From Seriola aureovittata (Eukaryota > Chordata > Actinopteri > Carangiformes > Carangidae), in contig NC_079373.1 in the NCBI RefSeq assembly GCF_021018895.1, positions 8,614,501 to 8,678,500 of the forward strand: a DNA stretch of 64,000 nt, given 5' to 3'. The notes beneath the pieces are model-generated. The model had not been told where the DNA came from, did no database searches, and was given only the letters and a program-made list of their open reading frames with translations. Both the position numbers and the translations under genes were made by a program. Positions 11,901-23,931 of the stretch are shown in pieces; the stretch's first letter is position 1; every line of letters starts with the position of its first letter.

Positions 11901-14664
11901 CCGTCTTTGTAACAACATGTACCCTCAATATCGCCATATGCCAGCTGTACACTGGCTTGTGCAGACTCAGTGTTTTCTAAAAAAAATTATTGATTTGGGC
12001 AAAATTTAATCTTCAACTCATAGAAAGCAGCAAACAGAACACAGTGTCAGACTGAAGAATGGAGTTGTAATGAAACTGACTCTCAATCTAAATATGAGGC
12101 TTGTACATAATACAAGAACAACAGACTGTTATCTGTGACTGCGGTCTTATTTGGTGAGGAAATTAGGCTATTAGTCACAGTTACAGACCAAATTACCAGC
12201 CAAAGATGGCTGATCAGTGCCTGACTTATCCTTTCAGATGCTCATATTGGCAGATAATAGATGTTTCCAGTTTTCTCAAACTGCTGTCCTACACAAAATC
12301 ACATGCACTTAAGATAATGAAACCACCCTACTTTGTAATGGCTGTGTACACCACTCTCCCTAAAACATGACTAATACTGCTCTCCATAAGCAATTTTAAT
12401 TGATTACACTGCAGCACAGCAGTGGATGCTCATAACTTTACATACTTTATGAGATGTCTTTGTTCTCTCTGTGCTGATATCCCCAGGTGCCTAAAGAGCA
12501 GAGGGCACACCTGAGGAGATTGGAGCTCAAGGGTATCCTAGATAATTATTCTCTGAGCAAAAACAGAACTGCTGCAGCAGAATTCACGAAGATAATGATT
12601 CAAAGTGAGATTTACATATTGAATCCTAAAAAAAAGCAAGATCAAAATCCCAAAAAGTATACTGTTCATGCACAAACAAAACTTCCAATCCCCTCACAAT
12701 ACTTACACATTTTCATAGCAACATTGTAGAAAGATTACACAAAATGACAACTCACTTTAACCCAGTCCAACTAACAGATAAAAAGAATTATCAGCAGTCA
12801 CATCTAGCTCATCCAGCTATTGGAGCATACAGTAGCTAGAATGTCACAATAAAGTAACCCACAGGAGACAAAGCCTTTACAATGGGTGTACCATGCAGAT
12901 AGGATATTTAAAAAAGGACGATCAGGATGACAGTGATGTATCGTCTATTTGCAATTGGGAGCATCGGTACATATTGTGGTGCGTGACGCTTCCAGTGACT
13001 AGCCTATGCTACTGCTCCACTTTTTGATCTTTACTATAAGTGCAGGGTTTGATATTAAAACTATAAACAGCAGCCTGTCTGTGATGTATGTCGAGCTCCA
13101 CACTCCCTCTAAATGTGACCTTCTCTTAAATGTACCGGGGAATATCTTAATAGCTGGTTAGAAGAAATTAAAGACAGGCCCAGGAGAGGACAGGGATATA
13201 CTAACTGCATGCTGTGATATGACATTCTGACCCATTCTGCCACTGTATGTGTGTGTGTGTGCCGCTGCAAGTGTTGCTCAGCTAACTAGCTCAAGTCACA
13301 TCTAACTTTACTTTCTGACACCAAAGGCAATTTGAAACAAAAGCACTCATCCTCAGTGGCTATAGCCACTCCTCCATCATAGTCTTCTTTTTTCATTATA
13401 CAACTCAGCACTGTCAAATGGTCTGCAAAGCACTATGAAATCGGTAGCCATGAATCATAAAGCCTGCACAGACTTCTGTAACCCACTGTAATAAAGTATA
13501 ATGGTGCACTCGAGCCTCAAGGTCAGTCACTGTGAGAAAAGACTCCGCTGTGCAGTCAACTGCATCAACCTCCCTTTTTGCATTCACTTAATCCCTCTGT
13601 TGTTCGCCAACTTCCCTCGGACAGCAGCACACCTGGTTCAGCTCACTTCAAAGGCAATGCAGATTATCATCTACAGGAGCTGAACTCAGCCCTTTCCTGT
13701 GTAGCCACCAGCGATACTCCAAAGGATTTGAAATAAAAATGATAAAATGCTAAGTGCACATCATAATGGAGGAGAAGTTTTGTGCACTAATGACTAAAAC
13801 AGAATGGATGTTTTGAGTTGCACAACAACATTTCAGTTGATGATTGAGAAGCAGTTTGATATGCACCATTCCCCAGTTCATCTCTAAAGAAAGCACCAGA
13901 TGAAATGAGGCCATTACCATTTCCACATTAGAAAATCATACAAGGCTATCACTGACAGATTTGTGAAGGTAGTAAGTGATGTTGGACAATAATGGCCTTT
14001 CCTAAAGACAAAATGTATTCTTAATCACAAAAACATTCAAATCAAGCTGCACTGGGTACGGTTTCATTCCTCAGTAAAAATTAACTCACTTAGCCGTAAT
14101 CACAAAGTGGGGCTACAGCAGAGAAGAGCCTAACACTCTGTGTGCTGTGCGCAGTTTACTGATGTCATGTTATGTTACATGACTGAGGTGTATTGAGGTT
14201 TAAATCCTTTAAGTTTCCTCTCACTGCCATTTGAGGAGCTGTGCAACTTCAAGTTAACTTATTTGCAATGTGTCAGTGATCCAGAAGAAGCCCTGTCTCC
14301 ATTATAGTGAGGTCATTACTCACTGGCTCGCTCTCTGCAGATGCTCTGTGGATCATTCCCAGCTTGCCTCACCTGTGGCAAAGCCTGGAAGCAGTGAGGA
14401 GCTGAGCTCTGACCAGCTAGGCCTCCTGGCAAGATTCTCATTACTCACAGTGCAGGTGTCCCTGCTACCCAGAATGCAACTGGGAAAGCAAAATCTCTTG
14501 CCGCTTGATGCTGCACTGTATCAACCCTTACAGTGGCAGAAGTGCAGAGATCCGAGTTCGCCCCATACTCTACATGCTACAATTTCATTAGGATGCACAC
14601 CAGCAGCCAATTAAATAAATGCGAAGACAAGTCTGGTTATTAAATTACTTCATGTCAGGACTAT
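8926..14664. other. Non-coding flank, no gene seen
   Basis: AT-rich sequence without recognisable exons, RNA genes or long repeats. 9015-9190 contains GGGGCCCCTGCAG-type text that may pair with 8467-8565 as one older repeat split by the 8567-8925 insertion. An 80-codon open frame at 12487-12729 follows a CCCCAG acceptor-like site but has no family resemblance. Confidence 0.5.
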
Positions 14665-14815
14665 ACTCGAGATTTTCTGCCTCTTAAAAGGAGGGTTTGC
14701 CTTGCCACTGTCGCTGTTGTTGGGTCTCTGTAGTTAATATTATGTAGAGTACGGAGCCTTGAAATAACTTCTGTCGTCATTTGGCGCGATACAAATAAAA
14801 ATTGACTTGACATGA
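14665..14815 (+). mobile_element. 3' tail of an L2-type LINE
   Basis: The order of motifs TTGCCACTGTCGCTGTTGTT, GGGTCTCTGTA, GGAGCCTTGAAATAACT and TTTGGCGCGATACAAATAAA followed by ATTGACTTGAC matches the 3' untranslated end of a common fish L2-like LINE, as I remember it (it normally ends TTTGGCGCTATATAAATAAA plus ATTGA repeats). Only the tail remains, as is usual for 5'-truncated LINE copies. Confidence 0.75.
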
Positions 14816-17800
14816 CTGCACAGTGTAATACACATGAATGTGAGACAGTAACTGATGAGCACACCATGACTAATGGAAGAGCTCTCTTCTTGGCAGCTAT
14901 GCTGACACTGAAGCAACATGGAAGGGGGAAGGGGATCAATGTTTACATTGTGTAATAAATGTGAAACAGACCCTATGCAGAGACTGCCACACATTATTTA
15001 TTAATTCTCAGGCTGAGCGAGGTAATCACAGACAGAATCGTACGAGTAATTTCTATTGGATACGGACTCTGACCCACAGCTCATGAATAAGAAGCAACAA
15101 GAAGAGAAACTTTACAGGATTGATAATGGAATTCATAGAGACGATGAATGCGCAAAGGGGCAAGTTTTACATTTGTATACAACATAGAGTTTGCATGGTT
15201 GGTCACACATGTCAATCATTTTCCACCATGAAGGTTAGTGAAAGCACCAGGGTGAGAGACTTCAGGAGTTTTAAAAAATATTTTTAACTGCATATTAGCA
15301 TCTAAGAACTGTGGTGGGTATTTTGTATGTTTTAAGCTATTGATTGAAGTAAAAGTAGTTTAAAGCCTGGCAACATTTTTGTTTGTTTATTTGCAAACAC
15401 TGGGGTAAACCAGGTGTATAATTTGAATAATAGTGTGATCTGAATGTTTTTACCAGCCAATATTACCCATCTCATAAAATCTGCAATATGTGTCTATGAA
15501 TAATATACTAGCATATCTCTGTTTAGGGCTAACGGTATTACAGTATGTTTTCGGGAGTATTATACATTCTAATTGCAATCCAAATAGTACATGTTTAAGA
15601 CCTTTGCAGTATGTATTGCAGTTTGGTTCACCCATTTTATGAATAATGAATTGTAATTAGAGCCCTAATTATGCTCTGAAATATTCACAGGTTTTTGCTT
15701 AATAGGTCCCCTAATGCATTTGGTTGGGGTGAAAATGAAACAACTAATGACACATAAAACAGGGGGTGTGAAAGAAAAAAAAAAGTCCAAATGGCTCACA
15801 GAAGCAATAAAAGATCTCTGCCAATAATGACATGCGAACGTATCCAGCAGAGAGTTCGAATACACAGAGCTGAGATGAAGTAAATAGTGAGACAACCCAA
15901 GATCAGACTTATCATCTAATCCCTAAAACTATTAACTTGTGTAACTTCGGTAATTTATTCACAGTTGGCTGTAAACACTTGGCTATAAACAAGGATTGAG
16001 GCATGCTGTTGTGACGCTGGAAATGAACTGACTGTGAAACTACCTCGTTGATTTATTCAGAGCAGAACATGAAGTTTGCATGAGAGTTTTTCTGCACTAC
16101 CAACTACTTTATGCGTTATTGAATGTTTTCTAGTGCGAGAGATCTTACTGTAGTCTGAAGTGATCAGCATGCACCACCGCTGTCTGCTGCTCTGTCACCC
16201 AGCGTCAGTCTCCGAAGTAGTACATGTGAAGAATTTTTGAGCAAAAAATATCACCACTGAGCATTTACTGCGTTTAACATTTTAGTTAAAATGTCACACC
16301 CAAGACAACCACACCAGCAGTTTGGCTTTTTAACTTTGTCCTTTTCCCCAGTTGCATGGATGACAGTGTCAGACTGTTGGTTAGTTGGTTGGCCCTCCGC
16401 TTCGGTCAATACTGATATTTCAAAAACTGCAGCACTGGATGGATTCCCTTGGAGATAAAGCCTTGTGATTTTTCCTCTATTATCACCGTTTAGTTGACAT
16501 GCCTGGTTTCATTTGGTTGACATTCATGTCCCCCACTCAGGATGAATGGAAAACTTTGCCACTGAGATTGGCATTAGGACATGCTGTACGTCACGACATT
16601 TCTGCACACTGTATTAAAAATACCACATTGTGTATGTTGAGAATTTCAGAGGAGGTGTTAAGTGATTTCATGCACCATTATCCCCCATCAGCAGACTCAC
16701 TATTGTCTTCTGCTTGATTAAGGCATATAAATTCAGAACAGCTGGCTCAGCAGTAGCAGTCTGTCCGTAGCACCCGCATACACACCACTACATCTGGCAT
16801 GATAGGGCCAATTACGACAACACAGCAGTTATGATATCAAAGATCAAAGCTGCCATCAGTTTCCAAAGTGACACAGAGAGACTCGTGATCCGAGGCAATT
16901 ACCAGTTTGTTACATGCCTCTGAGATTAGGAGGGAGAGGGGGCACTATGAAGTAGATTGCACCATCACATGTCAAGTGGATCTGTATGTCAATAAATACT
17001 GGCCTCCTTGGATGAATAATGAGGGAGAATTTGTAGTTTTTGCTGTTCGGGGGAATCCTAAAGGTTATCAGCAAAACATTCATAACAGAGGTGATGGTTG
17101 TATGCGTGTGTATGTGTGTGTGTGTGAGAAAGAGAGTGTTTGTGTGTAAGACTGAAGAGGAGATGAGCCACTGCTATCTGTTTGACATTTCTGTCAGTAC
17201 TGGTATTTGAACTGCTGGGTAGCTCTGACAAATGCCATGGCTATCACAGGCTCGATTTTAATTACACCTGACTAGGTCTTTCAGGGGCTCAGGGATGAAC
17301 TTAATTAGCCAGCAAGCACTCGGGCTAGTTCTGGCATTGGTTGGTACAACACTCATAGCTTCTTCTTCTGTGGCTTTTCATTGGCATTTTAATGGTCTCT
17401 GTCTATACAAACTGGGAGAATGAACAAATGGGGGGAGAGCAAATGGGCTTGAGGGACGGCAGGAGTCTTATTTTCCGATACCAACTTTGATGTTAATGTT
17501 TGGTTGTTGTACAAGTTAAAAATCCTTTTCAAATGCCACAGACTATAATAGTACAACCTCAAAATCACACAGAATGCATGTAAATTAAGTAGTGTAAGAA
17601 GTGCTTTCATGGTGATACACAGACCGAACAATAGCCTTCTTGTTTTGTTAGGACTTGGATGCAGTTCTTCACAGGCCAGTTTGCACACATCAAGTGTTTG
17701 GAAATAAGAAACTATTAAAAGACTTACAAAAGAAAACCAAACAGTGAAAATAAAAAAAAAACAGAGTGCTTGGCAACAAAAACATAGACATAATGCAGAT

Positions 17801-18510
17801 GGATAACAAAGAACCGTCTCTACTCAAAAGAAAACAGTAGTTTTAGAGTAGTTTTAACAGTAGGGTCAGGAAGACTGTCCTTTTTATATTTTACCAATTT
17901 CCTGTTAAATGGAAAAGGAGTACAGAACAGTCTTCAGGCAGTACTGTATCTGTGACACTCCAATTTCAGCTATAGGCTATCACACTGACATAAGATAATA
18001 CAGAGACCAGAGGATCCCAGTAGCTCGCCCCTGCATATGACAAGGCCAAAGAAATGATTAAGTAGTTGGTACATTGTAATGAACACAAAGCCATCCAAGT
18101 GGAAGTTGATTTTAATTGAAATCTCCTTGTGGAAAGGAGTGAGTCTCTCTTGAGGAGATATCCCTTTACCCCAGAATGCCTTTCTATTGTTCTGATACCA
18201 TTTTTTTCTAAATTTTTTACTTTTGATATGAAAGCATTTCTTTACAATGTTTCCTCACCTCTCTTCTTTATCCATTGTCCCTCAGCACCATCCTGACCAG
18301 ACTGAAAGAACAAATTGTTGCCGTTGCCCACTTTCACACAGTTCACACCAAGCACTTCACAGTGCTGAGTATAAAGTGTGCAGGAACCTTGCTGAGTTCA
18401 GTATCATGTTTGTCCATCTGTATTCAGAAGCTAAATTTCCAACTACATAGTTCAAGTACCTGGCACACACTGCAAAGTATTAGCAGATTTTGGTCAAATC
18501 TAATGTCTGA
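14816..18510. other. Non-coding flank, no gene seen
   Basis: AT-rich sequence with isolated short open frames and no splice-linked exons, RNA genes or clear repeats. Confidence 0.5.
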
Positions 18511-18536
18511 ATAATAATAATAATAATAATAATAAT
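18511..18536. repeat. (ATA)n trinucleotide microsatellite
   Basis: About eight and a half uninterrupted ATA units, just beyond the distal candidate poly(A) signal of pdzrn4. Confidence 0.95.
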
Positions 18537-18564
18537 GAGCCATGTTATACCAAAAAAACAATAA

Positions 18565-18570
18565 TTTATT
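18565..18570 (-). terminator. Candidate distal polyadenylation signal (AATAAA)
   Basis: AATAAA on the gene strand within AATAATAAATTATT, followed within 10 nt by GTTTTTTTGG, a plausible U/GU-rich downstream element. It would give a 3' UTR of about 1.9 kb. Confidence 0.4.
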
Positions 18571-19841
18571 ATTTCTTTTGCAAAGTTCACCATTATCACA
18601 CATTTTACCTGGCTACAAATGTGCCGACTACGCATTACTCGAAATTAGACCATCAGACATTTACTCAAAACAAATACAGGGATTCGTTTAAAATTTAAAT
18701 TTACAATATTTCAGTTAAAAATGAGGCATTTGGAATTAGTATACTGTACATGTAACTGAACTATAATGTGTATTGATAAATGGCAACCCATTAATTTCAC
18801 CACTTTAGTTTTTCCATGATCTAATATGCTGTGTTCTGAGTCCTGCTCAGTGGCAATCATCCTAACACCAGTTTGTGACTGCAAAATTATTTCAGTAATG
18901 ACTATACAATATCTATGAATGTGTCCAGTTACAAAAAAACAAACTCAAATTATACAATGTATGAATAAGGCTGAATAATACCTCCCTGCTGCACAGAGAT
19001 ATACAGAGACAGAGTGTATAATTTGTGTATGAAAGGTTGTCACACCAACGTGTCACTGTTTCAGTCTTTGCTGTTAAGGCTATGCTGAGTAAAGGTGGAT
19101 GTGGAGAGTAAAAACTATGTAAAAATACTGGTATGTAAAAGCTACGAGCAGGTCCATCTGTTGTTGAATATGTAGAAAAAACTCAAAATATTAAGCCAAA
19201 ATAAAACTGAATATAAAATATTTTTACCCAAAGCTGCAAACCAGACAAACAAGGACCTATGGACTCTTTTTGGATATGTCAGTCTTGTACCCTTAAGAAT
19301 CTCTAAAACAAACAAAAAAACAAAAAGGTAAATAAAATGACATTTTGACTTTTATGTCTCAGTTATTTTTCCATTCACCTGTCAGTGAAGCAGCTCGTTC
19401 AATTGTTTGCAGCTTTGTGGGGGAAGAAGCTCAAGTTCACAAATACCAGAAAGGACACATGAACAGTTTCACTGTAAAATGAGGTATCCAACTTTTAAAA
19501 GATTCTTTCATGTACTTTTCAACTGCTGACGATAAAACTATTACTAGCAAAAGTTATCCGTTGACAAAAACATTTGCTCATGTTCAGCAATCTGAAACCT
19601 CTTGGGTTTTTCCCCCAAAAACAGATGACATGTTGAAAGGGGGGATTTTTCTCTTTCAGATAACTGGAGAGTAACAGAGTAACTCAGTCTCATCTTTAAT
19701 TCGATTTTTAGAGCTGGAATACATTTGTTGTTGCAATGTTCTGTATTTAATAACAGTAACAATAAGACATTAAAATTTCATATTTGGGTGACCCAAGTCT
19801 GTGAGCATAAAAACATTTGACCAATGAAACGGCGTTCCCAA

Positions 19842-19847
19842 TTTATT
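19842..19847 (-). terminator. Candidate proximal polyadenylation signal (AATAAA)
   Basis: TTTATT on the plus strand reads AATAAA on the gene strand, roughly 610 nt after the pdzrn4 stop. No strong GT-rich element is evident immediately after it. Confidence 0.35.
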
Positions 19848-20433
19848 TCAAATTCAGTAGGATTTAGGGATTAAACACATTCTTCCAGTTGTAAGTGATA
19901 CAGTATTATGACTGAAGCTATCATAACTTTGTGATACCTGCGTGGTTTGACTAGTTGGACAAACTGGCCATGTCTGGGCACTGACAGCCTGACACTGAGA
20001 CTTACTGATTTCAATTTTAAAGCATAAATAGATCTGACCGCCGGATTCATTATGTTTTGCAATAGCCAAGCGTACATAATACACAAACCAAAAATACTTA
20101 ACTTTTCTTAAGATGTTCATACAACTATCTTGAGTAATGTGATTACAACATAAATATGAAAATAGACTTGAAAAGCTTGAAAAGATAAACATGTTTAGTG
20201 CGAAGTAATAAAATAATTATATAGTCATAATTTCATAGAAAAAAGTTTTTCCCGCAGAGTGATGTGAAAAACAATACTGGGAAAACATGAAGAAAATGCC
20301 ATGACACCACTGATAAATTCTTTACAAAATGCTTTTTGGGTTACAAAGTGTGAAAAATATTCCTATTGTCCTCATAAAAACGCCACATTGAACGAGGCAA
20401 GTATATTATACCGCATGGGGTAGAATGTGTGTG

Positions 20434-20458
20434 TTTTTTTTTTTTGTTTGTTTTTTTT
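20434..20458 (-). repeat. A-rich tract abutting the pdzrn4 stop codon
   Basis: On the gene strand TAA is followed at once by six A, then CAAAC and a run of 12 A, then CACACAC. The tract therefore begins inside the stop codon. It could prime oligo-dT internally and make a false 3' end in cDNA data. Confidence 0.85.
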
Positions 20459-21929
20459 ATACAGTAGTGACTGATAGGAAGGCATTGTTCACCTTGGCTC
20501 CCTCAGGGGCCTTAGTTCCATGAGTCATCAGCTCCTGGATGGTCATCCAGTTGTCCAGGATCTTCTTGTTGCGTTTCTTCATCATCTTCTTGTGGCTGAG
20601 CTCTATAATGCTGACTTCCTTGCGACCCTCGCTGCTGCTTTGAGGATTCTCCCTCAAGCTTTCCAGCCGACTACGCTGCATGAACTCCCGTCTTTTTCTC
20701 TGTTCTTTTGCCCTGACCAGGTGCTGTTTCCTTTCCTCTTTACTCCAGTACCTTCCCATCTTCATTTCACTCATTGCATCGTCGTCTGTGGTCATTCCCC
20801 CACTACGCTCTTCTTTAATCTTTAGGGCTCGCTCCCTCAGGATCTTGTCTCTCACAGGCCTCTTAGTGATGTAGCGGGTGCCGTCGCTGCGGATCTTGAC
20901 CTTCCACTCCATCTTGGGCTCAATAATGGGCCTCTGAGGCTCTTTGCACACACTTAGCAGGCTGAGCTGGCTCTGAGCGTACTCCACAGCTGAGCGCTGC
21001 TGGATCAGCTGCATGTAGCTCTGGTAGTGGCGGGCATGAGCTGGGATGTTGGCCTGCCTTTGCTGGGAACTGTGGGATGGAGAGAAGTAAGGAATCTGGC
21101 AAGCATGTGTCTTTAATGTCCCTCTGCTCTCGTCCTCAACCTGAGGTGTCTGGTCCGACTCAGAAGGATTGCTGTGGTCAGGGCTGCTGCTCTTGCCCGG
21201 GACTGGAGCACGGCATGCTGGGATGGGGCTCAGGCTAAGAGAGTGACCAGTGGCAAGACTGCTGCAGAGGTTCCTCTGGTTGGTGAGACTGACCATTCTC
21301 TGGAGTGAGTGCTCCGGGGAGCGGTCCATTGCCAGAGGGGTACTGCGTGAACTCTCTGCTGTGTTATAGGCACTGGAGCTGTCCTTGTCCGATTTCTCCA
21401 GCCTCTCATTAATGTCTGCCAGCTTACCCCTTGTGGGCTCGCCACGGTGGAGGCTTTGGTTTTTGGTGGAGGGTGCAGAGCGGCCCGTTGAGGGAGACTG
21501 CTGGCCCTTACGAAGCTTGTGGGCCTGCATGATGTTCTGACATTCAAGCTCGATGCTGCGCAGCTCCTCGTTGAGCATACGCAGCTCATGCTGTACGCCG
21601 CCCTGCTCCCCCATGCTGCACTCAATGGTGCTACGGCGGCTGTAGAACAGGTCGTACTCGCCGCTGTTACGAATTTGACACTTCAGCTCCAAGAGCTGCT
21701 GGAAACGGTCACCCTCCGTCTCATCATCGTCCTCATCCTCTTTGTCCTCTAGCCGCGTGGAGCCAGTGGTACAGCGTGTGTCCCGACTGTCTCTCAGGCA
21801 CTGGGACAGACGTCTCTGGATGTGTGCCAGGACGTTATGCTCTGAGCTTTCCATTCTGTCTTTTATAGTCAGTACACTGTCCTTATGATGAGGGAGTGTG
21901 GAGCAGGTGGGCTTATCATCTTCTGCTCT
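20457..21929 (-). CDS. pdzrn4: pdzrn4 terminal coding exon with conserved C-terminal LNX3-homology region
   Basis: The 1473-nt last exon encodes 490 residues and TAA. The acceptor is TTCATTTCAG; the open frame continues into the intron upstream but that part is not coding. In order: low-complexity N-terminal text with an acidic run (EDKEDEDDDETEGD, near residues 50-63), the conserved FQQLLELKCQIRNSGEYDL block, a coiled-coil with LRMLNEELRSIELECQNIM, a Ser-rich segment with EKSDKDSSSAYNTAESSRST, then HYQSYMQLIQQRSAVEYAQS and MEWKVKIRSDGTRYITKRPV. The basic helical LNX3-homology region follows (WSKEERKQHLVRAKEQRKRR, later HKKMMKKRNKKILDNWMTIQ). The last residues, SVTTV, are a class I PDZ ligand and could bind PDZ partners or fold back. 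The motifs GEYDL, STIEC and GEQ-GV-HEL separate PDZRN4 from PDZRN3 as I recall the two. Known role of the family: LNX-type E3 ligase/scaffold; the RING is outside this window. Confidence 0.95.
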   Translation of the reverse strand, partial: RAEDDKPTCSTLPHHKDSVLTIKDRMESSEHNVLAHIQRRLSQCLRDSRDTRCTTGSTRLEDKEDEDDDETEGDRFQQLLELKCQIRNSGEYDLFYSRRSTIECSMGEQGGVQHELRMLNEELRSIELECQNIMQAHKLRKGQQSPSTGRSAPSTKNQSLHRGEPTRGKLADINERLEKSDKDSSSAYNTAESSRSTPLAMDRSPEHSLQRMVSLTNQRNLCSSLATGHSLSLSPIPACRAPVPGKSSSPDHSNPSESDQTPQVEDESRGTLKTHACQIPYFSPSHSSQQRQANIPAHARHYQSYMQLIQQRSAVEYAQSQLSLLSVCKEPQRPIIEPKMEWKVKIRSDGTRYITKRPVRDKILRERALKIKEERSGGMTTDDDAMSEMKMGRYWSKEERKQHLVRAKEQRKRREFMQRSRLESLRENPQSSSEGRKEVSIIELSHKKMMKKRNKKILDNWMTIQELMTHGTKAPEGAKVNNAFLSVTTV

Positions 21930-22907
21930 CTGAAATGAATAAGGTAAACAAAACCAACCTGAAATACTCATATATGAATACATGGTACAACTGCAATTCT
22001 AACTTTTAATGATCCTATTTTTTATTAGCATATTAAGGTGTGGCACTTACTGCAAGACTGTTCTTACTTCCTTTTTTATTACTAACATGCATAATGCATA
22101 TGTTTTTAACTTATCAACATTTTGCAACCATGCTTGTAAATATGTTTTGGCTAATTAAACATACAGCATTTACAAACAGGGTAATATATAGAACTGTATG
22201 TACTGTAATTTATGTAGTGTAGTTTTACTGTCCTCATTATGGAATGAGGACAAAAAGACAACAAAAAAGTTGCCACGCGTATTTAAGAGTTCAGGAAATG
22301 CAGCCCTGTTCTGCATTCTCCTGAAGGATTACATATGCTGCTGTGCGTAACTCTGTTATACAGCTCTGTTACTTCAGGGATTGTTTCCTCTCTGCCATGT
22401 CTTTGAAGTCCCATTTATATGGATTTTTGTTGTATGCTCTCCTTGCAACAAAAACAGAATTTTAAATTATGATTACTAATGTTTGGAATTTAAATGGTTC
22501 AACGGTCCCCTGCCATAAATATTCATAATCATCATTTTGTATTCATATTTCAAAGGGCAAAGCTTGTTTTCACTCAGTTTTGTGAGGAAAGTCGATGAAG
22601 AGTTTGATTCCAGCTATGCCGCTGCCTAGATCTGTAGTAATTTCAAGGAAAAGGTTAACATTGACTTTGAATAATGACCTAATACTGTCAAAGCAATTAT
22701 TGGTCAATGCGATGGTATGACGTAACATAACACAGTGGGCACTACGGCCTGTCAGTCTGTGGGAACGATAACTTAAACCTAATGTTTTTGCTTGTTTTAT
22801 TCATATCAAACAGAGCAAATAAAAATAAACTATTTCCAGGAGTTTCTAAAACCCAAAGCTTATCGCTAATCCATTCACACAAAGCGTATGTTATATTGCT
22901 GTCTGAC
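21930..22907 (-). other. pdzrn4: pdzrn4 intron (978 bp)
   Basis: GT-AG intron between the coiled-coil exon and the terminal exon. Nothing else recognised; AT-rich. Confidence 0.9.
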
Positions 22908-23036
22908 CTGTTCATTCTCCTGCTCCTCCTGCAAGGCAGCTAATTCCATCTCCTCTCTCTGCTGCTCCTCCAACATTTCCATCTTCAGCTGCTCCAGGAA
23001 CTCACTGTGCTCATCATCCAGCCAGGCCTCCTCCAG
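22908..23036 (-). CDS. pdzrn4: pdzrn4 coding exon: acidic coiled-coil after PDZ2
   Basis: A 129-nt, phase 0/0 exon encoding 43 residues: LEEAWLDDEHSEFLEQLKME and then MLEEQQREEMELAAL and a Q/E-rich tail. The conserved L-x-E-x-W-L-x-D/E-x-x-x-x-F-L-E-x-L motif directly follows PDZ2 in PDZRN3 and PDZRN4. Leucine/methionine spacing and charge suggest an amphipathic helix or coiled coil. Acceptor CACCCTTAG, donor GTCAGA. The end of this segment is more E/Q-rich and shorter than the human counterpart as I recall it. Confidence 0.92.
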
Positions 23037-23829
23037 CTAAGGGTGAATGAAAAAGGAATGCATATAGAGGTAAAAGGGTGAGTGTTATTTGTCAAGGCCT
23101 AAAGCTTATGGCGACACAGTGTCTCAAAATAAACAGTTGGGTGTTCCTAATGGGATTTTCTTGGGAAAAAAAAAAACCCAACATGGTTTTGAAATGAGAA
23201 ACTGCTAGCTCGCTCTTAACCAACAAAACACCGCCCTTCATCTTTAAAACATGCATTCTAATCTTAAAATCAAGCCAATACGATTTAATGGACATAAGAC
23301 TGCCGCCTTTGACCTATTTAGTGCACACCATCCATCATCTGTTTGTCTGCTTGATGTAAGCCAAATGGGATCCATATCCGAAGACTTCAGATTTACTACG
23401 TAGAGACACATTTAATTACAAAGAGTCCACTATCGCTCCTGGCTCATCTGCACTGCGGCAGAGTCCCTTCCGCTTATTCGCCATCGGCCTTGGGCCTGAA
23501 CTCACTCCACATTAGCATGCCATTAGCTTTTATGGCTTAGTGTTGGAAGTCAATTACAGTGGCGCTACATAAAAATAAAACATGATGAGGTGTCTCTGTG
23601 GTATCTTCCACTAGGAGTGGTTGTGGTGGTGGGGAGGGAGCGGGGGAGAGGGTTGGCTACTCCAGACTACCAAGGTTTACTCTGAGCAAATATACAGTAA
23701 ATGACAAAACCTCAGGGCTGTAATTTGCAACTTGTGTGCTTCCTTTACCCAAGTTAGGCCCACAGCAGATTTTTCAGTCAGTGGCTTAAAGATATGTCGG
23801 TGTGAGGTAAGTGTGTGGTAGTTTCTAAC
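23037..23829 (-). other. pdzrn4: pdzrn4 intron (793 bp)
   Basis: GT-AG intron. 23420-23590 has balanced composition and motifs such as CATTAGCATGCCATTAGC; possibly conserved non-coding DNA, otherwise empty. Confidence 0.9.
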
Positions 23830-23931
23830 CTGCAGCTCAGGTCTGGCAACCAGCAGGACAATGTTCCTACTCTCGTCGTTGGAGAGGGCAGCCATTGCTT
23901 CTTCTCGGTCTTGTACATCTTGGCCATTAAT
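23830..23931 (-). CDS. pdzrn4: pdzrn4 coding exon: end of PDZ2
   Basis: A 102-nt, phase 0/0 exon of 34 codons: INGQDVQDREEAMAALSNDE and then the last strand, NIVLLVARPELQ. It contains the alpha-B helix of PDZ2 (DREEAMAAL), whose first residue normally contacts the ligand's -2 position. Here that position appears to be Asp or Arg rather than the His typical of class I PDZ domains, so ligand preference may be non-canonical (inference). Acceptor CATCTTCAG, donor GTTAGA. It closes the domain and leads directly into the coiled-coil exon. Confidence 0.95.

Larger units (their letters stand above)
18565..20456 (-). other. pdzrn4: Probable 3' UTR of pdzrn4 with two candidate poly(A) signals
   Basis: AT-rich sequence directly after the stop codon, without splice-like structure or coding frames of note. 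AATAAA on the minus strand occurs at 19847-19842 (about 610 nt after the stop) and 18570-18565 (about 1.9 kb after the stop). The distal one is followed by a T-rich GTTTTTTT stretch, as expected for a downstream element. Either or both could be used; the 3' boundary is inferred only. Confidence 0.5.

Noticed and set aside
12487..12729. 80-codon plus-strand frame after a CCCCAG acceptor-like site
   Set aside because: First 15 codons look exon-like, but there is no matching donor, no family resemblance and the remainder is Lys/Gln-rich low-quality text.
1..18500. Search for a neighbouring GXYLT1- or CNTN1-like gene, expected from human synteny
   Set aside because: No glycosyltransferase or Ig/FN3 motif found in any frame; the flank may be too short or the synteny not preserved.
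20520..21752. Plus-strand and other-frame open readings inside the terminal pdzrn4 exon
   Set aside because: They are shadows of the 490-codon minus-strand frame, whose sequence matches a known family; none has independent motifs.
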